Shown: piece by piece, positions 30,847 to 43,775 of the stretch
Layout: every line of letters begins with the position of its first letter
Position numbering within the stretch: position 1 is the first letter of the stretch
Assembly (NCBI GenBank): GCA_014621425.1
Contig: JAANBB010000036.1
Location: 120,237-184,236, forward strand
Length of the DNA stretch: 64,000 nucleotides
Origin: Cylindrodendrum hubeiense
Taxonomy: Eukaryota; Ascomycota; Sordariomycetes; Hypocreales; Nectriaceae
Direction: 5' to 3'
The notes under the pieces: model-generated
Told to the model about the DNA's origin: nothing
Database searches by the model: none
Seen by the model: the letters and a program-made list of their open reading frames with translations, nothing else
Position numbers and translations under genes: made by a program

Positions 30847-33631
30847 ATTGATGAAATGAATATTTTCTTAAGCTCAAGATGAGGTCCCGTTGACGCTTGA
30901 TGCATGGTCACAATATCCCAGTCCCTTCCATTGGATGTCGGTTCCCCACTGCTCTTACATCCTCACGCCTTTCTCATTATTCTTAGAGGTAGAATAGTTA
31001 TTTTGCCTATACTCTAAACCAACCAGCCATTATAATACTATTAAGGTTATGACACAACTGGTTTATCAGGACGTTCAAGTATGGACTTCCTTGTTGAGAT
31101 GACTAACCGCACTGTAAATAATACGGTATCAAAACGCGTGGGGATTGAGGTGTACAGGTTGGGGAAGCAGTACGCATGTCTCGGAATTAATTATGGAGGT
31201 AACTCTTTGGGGAAGATATGACGGTCTCTAATTGTCAAAGCTGCCATGAAACATCTGTGCGGTGCGGCGTCAGTGTTTCGAGGTTCGACCGCAGCCCACG
31301 CCACCGACGGAATGCGTTTGGGGCTACCCTAAAGCCAACTGAGACCAAGGCAGCAAGCAATTTCCCAACACTTGTCGCGGGCTGTTACTCTTGCGAGAAC
31401 AAAGCGTGATGTGGGCTGAACAACTGGAATTCGAAACATTCACATGTGGCTACAAACTATTCTCCAACATAACTTAAGTGATGACACACAGTTGGAGTTT
31501 TTAAGACTGACTGGATTACCCCGCCACGCGATGTGAGGGGCACACGGGTGATCCATGTCGACCCTTGATGTCCGGAGGCCCGGGTCCGGGAGATTACCGA
31601 GTCCGAGATGCAGTTGGGATACGAAGGGTGATCAAGGCGACTTGGACTCTTTACGGCGTCTCTGCGGCGCGTTCCCGTAACCTTGAAAACAGCCGCCAGT
31701 CGATGTTGGTGTGGATGGTGGACGGAGGATGTCGCTGTCACTGCGCCGGCGTGGGGCCACAACAGGCGCGGAAGTGGCCGAGGATTGGTGTCGTGAGGAG
31801 GTGACGTGGAGTTGTTGGGGTAAAAGTGACGAGCCGGCGCTATGCGGTGAGAAGTTGCATATGCGCATGGAGATATGGAATGAACGGATTGGGTGGGATG
31901 CGATGATGGTCCGGGACAGGCAGGTCAATCATGTTATCCAAGGTACTTCGGTGGGCATGGGTGGATTCAGGTGTAAACGCTTGGGAATTAGGCTCGAAGA
32001 GACGAGGAGGCAGAGAGCAAAGATAGTTTTCGAGATGATCGTGTTTCGACGTCAAGACAGACGCACGCTGATAATTGAGAGTGCTGATCATGACGTCTTT
32101 GGTCGATTGCTGGAGTTAAGTTCTCGGGATGCTACCTACCCTGTACTTAGCGTTGACAAGGGGGCGAATGCGGCGGATGAGCGGCGCGTGGCCTGGAACG
32201 GAGGAGACGGATGCGTTGTGAGTGAGGGCCCGACGTGTGCGTGCGGCGTTGTCGTTTGCGGCTGTATCCGGACTTCCGATTCCCACTCGTGAGCGCATTG
32301 CTGAATGACGGTGAGCATTATGCTGAGTAAATGAAAGCCTCAATGCGTCTTGACGTGAGGTCAGCCGTGCCCGATCGTATCAGCGATAGTCTGCCGCAAA
32401 CTGCTGGTAATCTCCTTTTTTTTTGTGCTCCTCGCTGCTCACCAACAAGATGCTCACTGCATCACAGAGCCAGCGTGCGTACCTTTCTGTAGGGTGAGAC
32501 AATTGCATGAAGCGCCAAGCAAAGTCGGGCAAGGCCTGGGCTGGGAAAAGCCACGCCACCATAAGTGGCTGCGGGAAAGATTTTCTGGGGTGGAGGTGAA
32601 CGCTCTGGCGGTAAAGGGGTCTTTCGCTTGGAGGAGCCTAGCAGAAGGGAGAATGCGGGAACAGCAAGTCATTGATGGCAGCGCATGGACTGACGGGTCT
32701 GTAACACGTCCGGTGCATACCTGCCTTGCTCTGTACGAGTTAGAGGCAAACAATGGGTGTCACATTTTAGGCTGGACGGAGATGAGGATGGCTTTTGCCG
32801 TTCCCGGCTGGCACCGAAACGGGCGGCGCAGAGAGGCGGGATGACCTCGTCCAGCTGTGGGTGACGTACATGTGCTTCCGGCGCCGCTGGGCTCTGTGAA
32901 TTTGTGCAGCAGATGGGAAGATTCAAGACCGAGAGCGACGCTCGTCAGGTCGGCACGGGCGGAGAGTACGTGGGCCCCAGGTACCCCTGGCTGCAACCCG
33001 CCATCTGCCAGGTACACGATAGCGTGGTAATTAGGAGCTGGGAGCTGAAGCTGGGCATGCGCCCTAGGCCGCCCAAAGGGGGTTGCTTAAATGGGCGAGG
33101 GCGTCATCGTCACCACGATCGGCAGCACAGGAGCCCCGAGTACAGAGGCAGTACAGCAGACTGGTCCGGTGCTCACTGGCCATCGTCATCTCGCGGCGCG
33201 GCGCTGGTGTGCCGCGTCGCCTTATTCCGCATTCCGTGGCTCCGTTGTTGGTGTCGAGGAGTGTCGAGGAGTGTCGAGGAGGTGTCGAGTACGTACCCGC
33301 GAGGTACCTCCCGTCTCTAGTTCCTTCCTCTAGCGCGGCCGCTGCACTCACTGCTGTCCACGGTTCAGGTCCCAGCTCCCTGTTCCTTGCTCTGGCTCCT
33401 GCTGCAGCACCCACCTCATCCAACCCAACCCATCCTATTCTCCCCATCCACTCGCATGCTTACATCAACGCCAACCTCCTTCGCCGCATCGCCCTCCGTT
33501 TTCTCCCCCCAACTCCGACTGAGATCCCGGCGCCCTCTCTCCCTCCGCCCCGAGCCCTTCGTCGACGATCCGCAAAGCACACGACGCACGCACAGCACGG
33601 CAATCGGGCTGGCGTGAGCTGAGCGAGCGCG
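30847..33631. other. Intergenic, 2.8 kb, transition to GC-rich DNA, no gene seen
   Basis: Composition changes from AT-rich at the left end to GC-rich and pyrimidine-rich at the right. Long frames such as 31711-32292 lack motifs and have low-complexity or Cys/Arg-rich composition. The CT-rich tract at about 33400-33560 directly before EFR3 is its likely promoter and 5' leader. Confidence 0.5.
33251..33290. repeat. Short tandem repeat, GTGTCGAGGA unit
   Basis: Three exact copies of a 10-bp unit plus a partial fourth lie about 350 bp upstream of the EFR3 start. Confidence 0.85.
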
Positions 33632-36600
33632 ATGAACGCCATCCAGGAAAAGTGTCGCCCCAAGCACCAGGTCCTGGTCCTCAAATGCTATCCCCGGACC
33701 ACCAAGGGCGCCGTCGATATTAAGCCCAACAGCAGCGAGCTCAGCTACCTGCTGTACTATGCCACCAGCCGCCGCTCCAAGATCCAGAAGATTGGCGCCT
33801 TTCTCGAGAAGAAGACAGCCAGTGATGTCTGGCGCCTGCGCTTTGGGTACGTTTCTTGCGCCCATCTTTCGGGTACCGACGCATCCGATCTATCCTGCTA
33901 TCCCCCCATTCGGCCTTCGTTCGGCCTCGTGCATAGCTCCCAGCTGCGAGGCACGACTCGCGAATAGTTCTCCTTGAATTTCTTGCCCTCCTCGCTTTGT
34001 TCCCGTCGCGTTGCTTGCGCCCTGGTGCTGCAGAAAATACTGACCACCTGCCACCCACACAGAAATGTCCAGGTGACCCTACAGATCCTCGCTGCCCTCA
34101 TCGAAAAACTCCACAAAGATGTCGTCCTCATCGCCCCCTATGTCCTCAAGGTCCTCGACACTGTCCTCCGCTCCGATGATATTACCATGATCGAGTCGTC
34201 CCTGCCCACATTCGAGGCCTTTTGCGAATTCCACGATGGGACCATCCTCTCCGCCGACCACAACTACCTCCGCCAATACGAAGATATTGTCCAGCTCTAC
34301 ACCCAGCTCGCCTCGCCCAGTCACTCTCCAGGAAAAGCTCCCGTCAGCAATCCCGTTCAGATGCGATGGAGGATTGCTGGCCTCGAGGCAATTCGGAGCA
34401 TCTCCAACGCCGACGCCCTCTCCTCCATCACAGGTCGCCAGATGGATGTCATTGTCCCCCGAATTCTCGAAAACTTGTGGTCCGATAGCGATGAATTCTT
34501 GGACGTACTACAAAACCGGGCTTCAGGAGGAGAGAGAGGTGATCCCGAGAAGATGGTTAAGCGAAGGACCAGCATTGCGACAGTCGATACCGCTGGTGAC
34601 ACGAACCCCGTTGCCATGACTGGAACTGCCGGTGACGTCGACAAGCTTGCGGAGGAAGACATTGGTGTTCTGGCCATGGAATGCCTCAAGAGCATTTTTG
34701 TGGTTCCAAACCGTTCCCAGATCCACGGCGCCACCCTCTCGTTGCTGAGATTTATCCTCGACCGTGTGAGCCAGGGCGATTCAGTCGTCACCCTTAACGA
34801 CAACCGAGAGCGCGACAGTGGCTGGGCCATCTCCATCTACAACATCGTTGCGCGGTGGGCTCCCGTGCAGGACCGCTATGTCATCCTAGTCGCCGCCTTG
34901 GATACTCTCCTTAGAATTCCGATCCAGGACGACACCATCATGCAACAGGTGGCTCTGACGGCCATGATGAGCTCTCTGCTGCGATCTGACGTGAATCTGA
35001 TCGGATTAAGTGTCATGGATGTCCTGTTAGGACTGATTAAGCAGATGCGAAAGCTATTCAAGCTACGGACGCCGACTAGCCACAGCGACGACGGAGTGAA
35101 CCCCACGGACGCCGAGCAAGGGAAGCGACTGCAAACCAAGCATCTCCTTGGCCAACTCGAATTATGCATTGGCGACCTTGCTACCCACGTGTATTACGCA
35201 GACCAGATTTCGGACATGATTGGCGCCGTCATCATCCGCCTCAAGCCTACACGATCTTCGAGCACCAACTCCTCTCCCGGGGAGAAGACAGGGGCAACCA
35301 ACGACACTGGCCCTGCCGCTTCAACAGTCGAACTGACCGAGAGCCAGTCGCAGCTTGACCATTACTTTTCCCTCAATGCTGGGAGGGCTTCGGCGCTCAA
35401 CGTTGTTAAGGCCATTCTCCTGGTCGCCAATCCTCAGAAGAAGCTCACTGGCAACCGGGCGCTATCTCGGAACCCGGTTCCTCTACATGTCTGGGAAGGT
35501 ACCCATTGGCTTCTGCGCGATCCCGATGGACACGTCAGGAAAGCATACATGGATGCCCTGATAACATGGCTGGACCGTGAGACTACTGTTGCTGACGAAA
35601 AGGCGAGAGACGAAACCCTACCACGCTCTCGCTCATCGGTCAAAGTCAACCGAGACTTGGCCCACTCGACCACTGCCCGCCGTGTAGTCTCCAGCGCCTC
35701 TAACCGCGATCGAAGTTCGAGAACGGCACCGTCGCAGTTCCTGCCGCTGCTGCATCTGGTCATATATGATAACGCGCTACAGTTCGTCGAGTACGAAAAC
35801 GACCTGGTCATGCTCCACATTCTTCTCACCAAGCTTGTGTTTAAGCTCGGAGTGAACTCTATCAGGCACGGTCTGCCCATGGTCTATCGGCTGCAAGAGG
35901 AGATCCAGGACATCGATACTCCCATCCACAAAGTGCGAGTGGCTGCCTTGTGCCATGGGTACTTCTGGGCATTGACAGAGAAGTTCGACTTTGAGGCGTC
36001 TGTCGTGGGCAGGGCCATCCAGAACGAGGTGGTACGACGCCGAAGCAAGGGCTTCTGGGTGGAAGGAATCCATATTCCCCCGCCTACGACCGATCTTGTC
36101 GGAAACCCGGGCGAGGTGCGACCGCAGCCCCACTGGGACGTCAACGCACTGGAAAGGGAAGAACTGCTGCCGTTCGATGACCGGAGCTCTCTTGTTGAAT
36201 GTATCGCCGCCTCCTACGAGGACAGCTTCCGGACACCCCCCGGTAGCCCGACTGCCTCTCCTAGCCGCGGGTTCTCGGGTCCGATCTTGGGATCAACAAT
36301 AAACACAGCTTCTAATGCCGAGCCTGAATCGGACTTGCCGCCTGTTTTCCGGGAGCAAATGCTGACAGACTGGTCCAGAGATGCCGCCGTGGCCATGCTG
36401 GCATCGGTTGGCAAGTCGGAATCGTTGACGGGTTCCAAGACGGGAACATCGCTTACGAACCGGGGCCACCTCACGGTCAACACGACGGGCGTGAACGGAA
36501 ACGGAAACGGCCTGATCTCTCCCTACGGAAGCCAGTTTAACCTGATGCCCAACTCCCAGGCCAACCAGGAGCGAGAACGGGAAGGGACCGCCAAGCCTCG

Positions 36601-37204
36601 AAAGAGCAGCATGCGTAGTGCCATTTCTCCATCACTGTCGATGTCTAGCCGCGGAGCCGTTGCATCGGTAGACCAGTTGAAGCAGGTCTTGTCGGGGGCC
36701 CCTCCGCCCAAGACTGCTGGCCTCGCCGGTGGGGACGACGACAGCGGAGAAAGCATGGTCAGCTACGACTACAGTCCTTCAGAGATCAGCTTTAACCCAC
36801 CTACGCAGGCCGACCAGGCGATTAGTCCGACCAGTGGTGTCAAGCGGTCCACCTCGGTCCGCCGAGGGCCGCTGAGCGCACACCCTCCCCACGAGGGACC
36901 ACCAGACCTGCACGATGAGGTCGAAGTCGACGATGAAGCAGTACCGCCGGTCCCACCACTGCCAAACGTTGCCCTGCTGGGCGGTAAGAAGAGCCCAATT
37001 CACACGACGGAAGTGTCCTTCCAGGATCAGGCGTTGAAGAGTGGACGGCGGAGTCTCCGGAGCCGTGGTGGAGATGGCGCTCGTCCCCGATCCGGGTCCC
37101 AGCAGGATAGCGGAAAGGGTATGGACCTTCAGGACCTCCTCCGGGGTATCGACAGCCGATCGGGCGAGGGAAGCTTGAGCAACGTGATGAGGCCGCCTTA
37201 CTAG
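33632..37204 (+). CDS. EFR3: EFR3 homolog, plasma-membrane anchor of the PI4-kinase complex
   Basis: Two exons, 33632-33846 and 34063-37204, split by a 216-bp intron, encode 1,118 residues. EFR3 is a peripheral plasma-membrane protein that recruits Ypp1/TTC7 and the phosphatidylinositol 4-kinase Stt4/PI4KIIIalpha, so it sets PI4P supply at the cell surface. The N-terminus carries Cys8 and Cys19 in a basic context (EKCRPKHQVLVLKCYPR), suitable for palmitoylation and lipid contact. Residues from about 20 to 700 form the helical HEAT/ARM-like rod, with the family blocks LSYLLYYATSRRSKIQKIGAF, VWRLRFGN (across the intron), DVVLIAPYVLKVL, ECLKSIFVVPNRSQ and GYFWALTEKF. The C-terminal 350 residues are Ser/Pro/Gly-rich and disordered with many potential phosphosites, ending near DLQDLLRGIDSRS. 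Length and layout match the usual fungal protein. The frame is clean and I see no sign of transfer or decay. Confidence 0.93.
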
Positions 37205-39559
37205 GTGACGAATTTGGGCTGTGGCGAGGGCGAGAGCGAGGGCGAGTTCAACACATGGACGCTTATGGACGCTTGCAGACTGGAGGAGCGATACGCGGAT
37301 TGGGAACACATGGCGTGAGTGAATTATGTACTAATATCGATTTGCGCAAGAGGAGAAAATGTTGTTTGGGTCAGGTTGTTGGGTCTGGTCAGAAGCGCGA
37401 GCACAGGGTTGAAGATGTGGAGCGCAGCAGGGATGAAAGGAGAGGTGCAACAACAGCGACATGTTTGCATGTAGAGTAGCGACTCACTTTTTGATTTAGA
37501 TTTACTTTGGAAGAGACGCCCAACAGAAAAAACAACACGGGATACCTTTTTAAGCAAAGATTGACTGGTGTTGGCCCATTTTGGGTTATTTTGCGGCGCT
37601 TGATGAAGTCAGTGCAGCATGATTCCAATGAGGCAGCAGAGTGGGACGAAGCATTGATTGTCTCGAATGAGAGCGATGTCACCCAAATGGCTATGGGCCA
37701 GCAGCAATTAAATGAAGAGGGCACAAAAGTGCGTGGGGAGGATGGAGACATCACGGGTCATTTTCGGGTTAGTTTTCTAATATTCGGATGAGAAGAAGAA
37801 AAGAAGGGGAGAATAGAAGAGAGAAGACGAGGTCGAAGAGGTCAAAGAGGCTCATCTCGTTTGAGTTTTTTGGAGGGATCAGGCGAGCAGGATGGATGGG
37901 GTGAGGCCAGGGCGTAAAGCGTGGGGAATTAATCTGTATTTACTCGGCAGTTGCTGGGTCTGGTCTGAGAGGAAAGTTAAGTGAGTTGTTTGGTTAGAGG
38001 CCGGTTGGTTGTAGTCATGACGATGTCTCATGTCGTCTTCTATCCTCTTGTTTTGTATTGGTTCTCTCGTATTGATTCTCTGGTTTTGGTTTTGGGCCAT
38101 CTCGCCTTGGCCCTCTCGTCTTGGCTCCCTCGTCTTGGCTCCCTCGTCTTGGCTTTCTCATCTTGGGCCAATCTCGTATTGGACCAACTCGACAAGGCAT
38201 CTCGACAAGGTTGGCGGCCGGTTACCGGCCCAGGCATGCAGGCATCGTTAGATTTGACAGCAGCGCAATCTGGAAATCTATTCCGAGGACTTAGCGAGCA
38301 CCGCAGCAGCCAACAGCGCTATCCCGTCCGGAAGAATAGAGATGGACAGATAGGAGGGGCGCGGCCCGGGCGAGTTTAAGTTCTAGACCCGTCACAGATG
38401 CCAATCTCAATTGTCCATGTCCCCCCACCAGCCCCGTGATCCCTCCAAGGCGTCGTCCGGGCCCTCATCTCTCGCTCTGGCGCTGGTCGCTCGCTCTGGC
38501 GCCGGTCTCTCAGTGGCCTCGTTCGAGACCCTTCGGTGGTCTCCCCCCCCTGCCAGGGGCCTGGGCGCCACATCTAGACTACTCGCATAGTTTGAGGCTG
38601 TGTTTCATCCCCCCCCCATCGCTCATCCCCGCTCCCTCGCTGTCTTTGGCCCCCTTCTACGCATCCACCCGCCCGCTTTCCCGGCGGATTGGCCCACGGG
38701 CACCCTAATTCGGCGTGCCTCTGCTCCAAAGCCCTCCAACATGGCCTGCGCTATGGCAGGTCAAACTGCCGGCGCCGCCGTTCCGTAGGGGGATCGCCCA
38801 GGGATCCTTCCACAGTGGAGGCGGTGCCCACTGGCCCCCCGCGGAGGCAGATGCCTTGCGGGTTGGATGCTTGATGCTCTTGGCCCACTTCAGCCCTCTT
38901 TCTCTCCCTCTCCCTCTCTCTCTTGAGAGTCTCAAGTCCCGCCGGTCTCAAGTCTCGCCATCCTCAAACCGCGGTTTCTCGGTCTCTCTGCGCTACCCGC
39001 AAACTCCAGCGCCGTGTCACCAACCCGTGGGTTTGGGAACGAGATCGAAACTCTCCCGCCGCCGACCGAGGACCCGGTGCCCCCCCAAAAGAGCGCAGCG
39101 GTGCGTCAGATCGCCAGGAGTGGGCAAAAGGGCGGCACAGGTTGTTCCGCGACCTCAGCCGGCTGGCGCTCAGCCTCCCTCACGCTCACGCTGCGCAACC
39201 TCGACCGCGGCGCGACTTTCTGCGACTCTTTCCCCCCTTGCGACGTTGGCTGCTGCTGCTGTCACACCCGGCTTCGACTATTGTTCTGGCGACAGCACGC
39301 ATTCTACGAGTTGCCGTCTTATCGCGACTACACAACCTCGCAACGCAGGACGTAGCATAACTTTCTACTCGGTCGACAACCCGCCCTCGGCCACGCCGTC
39401 TGACGCTACAACGCCCGAAACTTACTCGCATCCGCCGTCGTTGAGCGGAACCTGGGAGGCCGNTCCCCGCCTTTCCCACGGCCACTTGTCGCAGTCGCAG
39501 GCCATTGCTTCGCGGCTGTCGCTCCTCCTCGCCCTCAACTTCAACCAAACCTCTCCACC
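37205..39559. other. Intergenic, 2.4 kb, no gene seen
   Basis: Low-complexity, pyrimidine-rich DNA between EFR3 and the Pro/Ser-rich membrane protein. The long frame 38715-39770 is Arg/Pro-rich, overlaps the next gene and has no motif. One ambiguous base (n) is at 39463. Confidence 0.5.
38099..38165. repeat. Tandem repeat, CTCGTCTTGGCTCC unit
   Basis: About four imperfect copies of a 14-bp unit, with degenerate versions continuing to about 38205. Confidence 0.8.
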
Positions 39560-40276
39560 ATGGATCCTCACGATCCCAGTTACGGCAGCCACCCGTCGCA
39601 GTCCATCCCCGACGCCGCATACCCCGACTCGTCGTACCAGCCCAGCTATGGCGGTTCCGATAAGCCGCCCCTGGGCGCGACCTCGTCGCCCGTGTCTTCG
39701 CATCCGCAGCATCAACAACAGCACTCATACTCGCCCTCGTCCTCACAGCCCTCACAGCCCTCCCACCTAGGCGCATTCTCCTCTCAGTCCTCTCCGAACA
39801 GCAGTCGCATCGCACCCTCCCCGTGGAGCGCCCCCAGTCCCCAGGGCGTCACCATGCCATCCGGTCCGCCGCCGCCCTACGATCCAACACAACCGCCGTC
39901 TTCATACTCGCCGCTCGACAGCTCATCGCACTCGCGCTCAAACTCCCGGCCCACCGACCTGCACATTCAACCCACGCCCGCGGCATCAACGCACTACCCG
40001 CCGTCACTCTCCTCAGCCCAGTCACCACATGCGCCGTCACCAAATCCCTACAGCACCACTGGGTCAAGCTTGGAGAACGCGTCGCAGAAGTTGGGTCCCG
40101 TGGCGGAGGCGCGGCTTCGCAAGAAACGCAAGATGAAGATCTGCGTTGTGACAATGTGCGCCGTCATCTTATTCATAATTGCTTTGATTATTGGCGTTGC
40201 CGTGGGCGTGCTCAAAGTCCGGTTCAACAAGGATAAGCATGGCGGCCCCGACAGCCCTGATAACATCCAGGACTAG
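39560..40276 (+). CDS. Pro/Ser-rich protein with one C-terminal transmembrane helix
   Basis: A single-exon frame of 238 codons starting MDPHDPSYGSHPSQS. Residues 1-180 are rich in Pro, Ser, Tyr and Gln with SYQPSYGG and PPPPYDPTQPP segments, disordered and of low complexity. A basic cluster (RLRKKRKMK) precedes a hydrophobic helix at about 193-218 (ICVVTMCAVILFIIALIIGV), followed by a short charged tail of 20 residues. With no signal peptide, the topology is most likely a cytosolic N-terminal domain with a near-C-terminal anchor. The PPPPY and PPxY-like motifs could bind WW or SH3 domains, including ubiquitin-ligase WW domains; that is inference. I do not recognise a named family. The composition is unlike the neighbouring out-of-frame ORFs, and the hydrophobic helix with flanking basic residues argues for a real gene. 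Confidence 0.75.
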   Translation: MDPHDPSYGSHPSQSIPDAAYPDSSYQPSYGGSDKPPLGATSSPVSSHPQHQQQHSYSPSSSQPSQPSHLGAFSSQSSPNSSRIAPSPWSAPSPQGVTMPSGPPPPYDPTQPPSSYSPLDSSSHSRSNSRPTDLHIQPTPAASTHYPPSLSSAQSPHAPSPNPYSTTGSSLENASQKLGPVAEARLRKKRKMKICVVTMCAVILFIIALIIGVAVGVLKVRFNKDKHGGPDSPDNIQD

Positions 40277-43200
40277 GAGTTCTTCATGGGAAGCTAGGGG
40301 CTGCAACATCGGGGTTCAGAAGACAAGATGTGTTGTCGGTCACGTTGCGGTCATTTTGCCAGACCAGTTTCAGCCATGTTGGGTATCCGCGAAAGTGTTG
40401 AACGCGGATCCGATTTAATGTTTGCCTTGTTTTCGGCGTCACGGGTTTCAAGAATGGACATGGCATGGCGTTCGGAGGTGACGGAGTACGCTCCCATTGT
40501 ATTATATTGTTTCTTTTCTTTTCTTTACTACAAGCGGCGTGGAACTGGCATCGGCATCAGACTCTCCAACGAGCGAGACATGACCGGAATAATTCAAACC
40601 GATAATGACACAATGACACACTAAAACATGGCTCTTTGTTTGATATTTTGGTGACAATACGGATGCCCACAAGAATTAAACATGTCTATTCTTGGCGGTA
40701 TCACTACCAACAACGTCCCTTTTCGTCACTGCACGGGGCAACTATCCAACGCAGCAGTTGTCTAACATACAACCTTCAATGCTTCTATCGCAATAGTTAC
40801 CATAGTAGTTACTAGAGGTATTGGCATTCGTTTCTTAATGTATTTTGCTCATAACCTAAGCTGTCTAGGCTCTAGTACGTACTCTGGCGATGTCACCAGT
40901 GCATATATTTGATCCTTGTGGGTTGTCTAGGTCATAGGGTCTGAAACTCGAGGATCTCGATGACAATTATGTCATTACTCCACCAGATAACCCATTGCCA
41001 GGGAGGTATTAACCGAGACACCCTTCACACCCTTTCATGATATTCTTGCTCGTTGGTCCGTCGCATATGGTAGCTGGCGGGTCGTGGTTCACGCCACCTA
41101 CGTATACTGGACCCCAAAGGTCTCAGGCAGTGAAGGAAAACGCCTCGGCTTGTTCCCAAATCCAGACATACAACCTCGGGCATTCACGCAAGTGTCGTGG
41201 GCTTATCGGAATGCGGGTTGAGAGTTAGAGACGTACGCTAGCCGTGGTTTAGCGGGTGGTAGTATGATCCTCGGATGCCAAGGAGTAACATGACCCGGTG
41301 CGTCGGGACGATTCGTCTGAGTTGACTCAAATCGCGGGGATATTTCCTGACCCGGTGCTTACATCAACGAATGGCATTGGGCATGTTGGTCATGTTTCCT
41401 GCCAAGGGTTTGATGGGCGATGGGTGTTGGCCGGCTGGATAAATGGAGGGATCGACATAGGATGGGACTAGATAGGAAAAAGAGTGCGTCTCTGGCGTCT
41501 CTGGATGCACCCCTCACACCATCGACGTTGATGCAAGTCGGCCGAGCTTTAAAGCCAGACGTCGGATATTTTACTCGAGGCTACGGGGATATCCCGCAGG
41601 CTGCCTCATTTACGATGTGTAGGGCATACGGAGGCAGGGTCGTCCTGGTTCTCTAGTTGGAACGTCGGGTGATGCACTCGCTTTGACCTGCGTTGTAGCC
41701 CTTACACCAGCGCTGTGACCAACGGCGAAGTCATGGATGGTGGTCAATAGGATGGGAACGACCCGCCACATCGCGCTTGCGGGACGCGGGAGAGGATCCG
41801 GGACGGCACGGCAGCAATGGGTCCGCGGATTGATCCAGGTCGCGGGGCGCAGGACGCTGTCCGTTTACCGTCGTTATCACGGTCGCGGCCTCCGTCATCA
41901 TCGGGTGAGACTGCGTCGGACCCAGTAACGGCTGACCGAGATGGGATGACTTATCCTTTCCCGTCAGCCATGCGCAGGCTGCCATTGTGCGCGGTCGCCT
42001 ATCGGATCCATCGCGGTCATCTGACGGGTGCTTGTGGCCTCACCGGGGTGTTCTGGGCCCTTGATGGAGAATGGGGATCGCGGTCTGGACTGTGGAGTGG
42101 ATGCACCGGGGGAGGGGAGGGCTGGTTGGGCGAGTCGAGAGCGAGAAGCTCGTATTGGCTGCAATAGGGAAATGCCGGGAATCTCGTGTGCGATTGCTGT
42201 GTGTACTCGATACGCGAGCGTCGATACTGGGGCGCCGTGGGTAGAAGCTGGGAGACTCGGAGCGTCGGCGGGCCTGGGGGTGGGTGTGAAGGACGTGGGG
42301 GAGAGGCCATTCTGGATGTCGTTTGCTGGAAACAAGGCATGTAACTGCGCTGCCCTGCATAGCGAGCGGGGCACTGATATCGATTTGCATTCGCCGATAT
42401 TTACTGACATTCGTCGACATTCATTGACACACATTGACTTTCGGTGACATCGCCGCCACCTGCTGCAGCAATGACAGACAGCACGTCTCGGAAGCGGGCC
42501 CATCCATGACGTTGGGTGACGACGACGTCAGGGCCGCGAAACAGCCTCGATTCATCCGATGTCAGTTTGTGGCGGCAGCGCAGGGAAGATGCCGTCGCGG
42601 CCACGGGGTTGACGTGTCGCTGCTGCCCAGTGTGTTGCGTTGCGCTGCGCTGCGGCGGCTCAAAGAGGCAAAGGACGGTTAAAACGTCGTGGATGGATCA
42701 TGGATCTTGTTTTTAGAGTCGAGGCGGGGGCGCGCGCAGAACACGAGGCAGGCGAGGGCCTCAGATCCGAAGCAGTGGGTGTCCAATCGGGAGCCGTGCC
42801 CGCCGCGCGCTACAGTGGATGCTGGACCGCTATGCTCCTAGCCCCAGGCGCCCCGGCCGCCCAGCAGCCCAGCAGCCCATCGGCTGCGCGCAGACCGACC
42901 GGCGGACTGACTTACAGTTTAGCGACTCCGGAATTAGGGATAAGCGACGCACCTCGCCTGCGGCTGATTGCACAGCGCCGTCCAGCGAAGCGTGCAGCAG
43001 CCGTGTGGCAGCTAGGCATGTTGTCAAACGCCTAATGTGGCCCCCCCGAGCCTCCATCTAAGAGTTTTTTAGACGCAGCTGGGCTGCCTCCGCTGCAGGT
43101 ACAGCAGGCGCCGGTGGATGTGGCCCGCAAGGATATTCCCCGTTTGAACTGCCGAACCGAGGCAGGTAAGCTGCATCGTCGACTGTTAGATGAAGATTGA

Positions 43201-43750
43201 CTGCTGCTGCATGCTCTCTCCGGCGGTGGGAAACTTTACGTGAAGGAGATTTTTTTCTTCTTTCGAATCTATCTAGTTGTGGAGACGAGGGTGTGAATAG
43301 GAAGTAGAAGACAGGTATTGGAAATATTGGAAAAAAGAAAACCGTAATAAAAAACCCGTAACAAACGCACGGCGCACATAGAGCACATGAGAAGTGAGAA
43401 AATAGGACCATGTGTGGTTCTGGATGAAGTACATCCGCGGTGGTGGTTGTAGTGATGGATGTAGCGGTCGGTCGTGGTGGTTGGAGGTTGGGAAAGGTTG
43501 GGGAAGAAGCAAATGCCGAGTTGCACACCCTGCGTTTCTGCGTTTCTGCGTTTCCGCGCTGCTCGGCAATGCTAGTTGCTTTGCTTTTTCTTCACTGGTG
43601 GTTTTCTCCGTCATCCTCCAATTCTCCATTCCGCAGTCTTGAGCTTCCCATTGTCCTGCCTAAGCATGCAGCAATGGGGTCTGGACGAAAGTGAGGCCAT
43701 GCCACAGACTTCGGTCGTGTCGGATGGGGCACTATGGGTCTGCGACATGT

Positions 43751-43775
43751 GAGATGAGATGAGATGAGATGAGAT
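43751..43775. repeat. GAGAT microsatellite
   Basis: Five consecutive copies of GAGAT. Confidence 0.9.

Noticed and set aside
31711..32292. A 193-codon plus-strand frame
   Set aside because: Arg/Gly/Cys-rich with no motif, with open frames on the opposite strand; composition suggests chance.
38715..39770. A 351-codon plus-strand frame
   Set aside because: Arg/Pro-rich, no domain, contains the ambiguous base and overlaps the better-supported membrane-protein gene in another frame.
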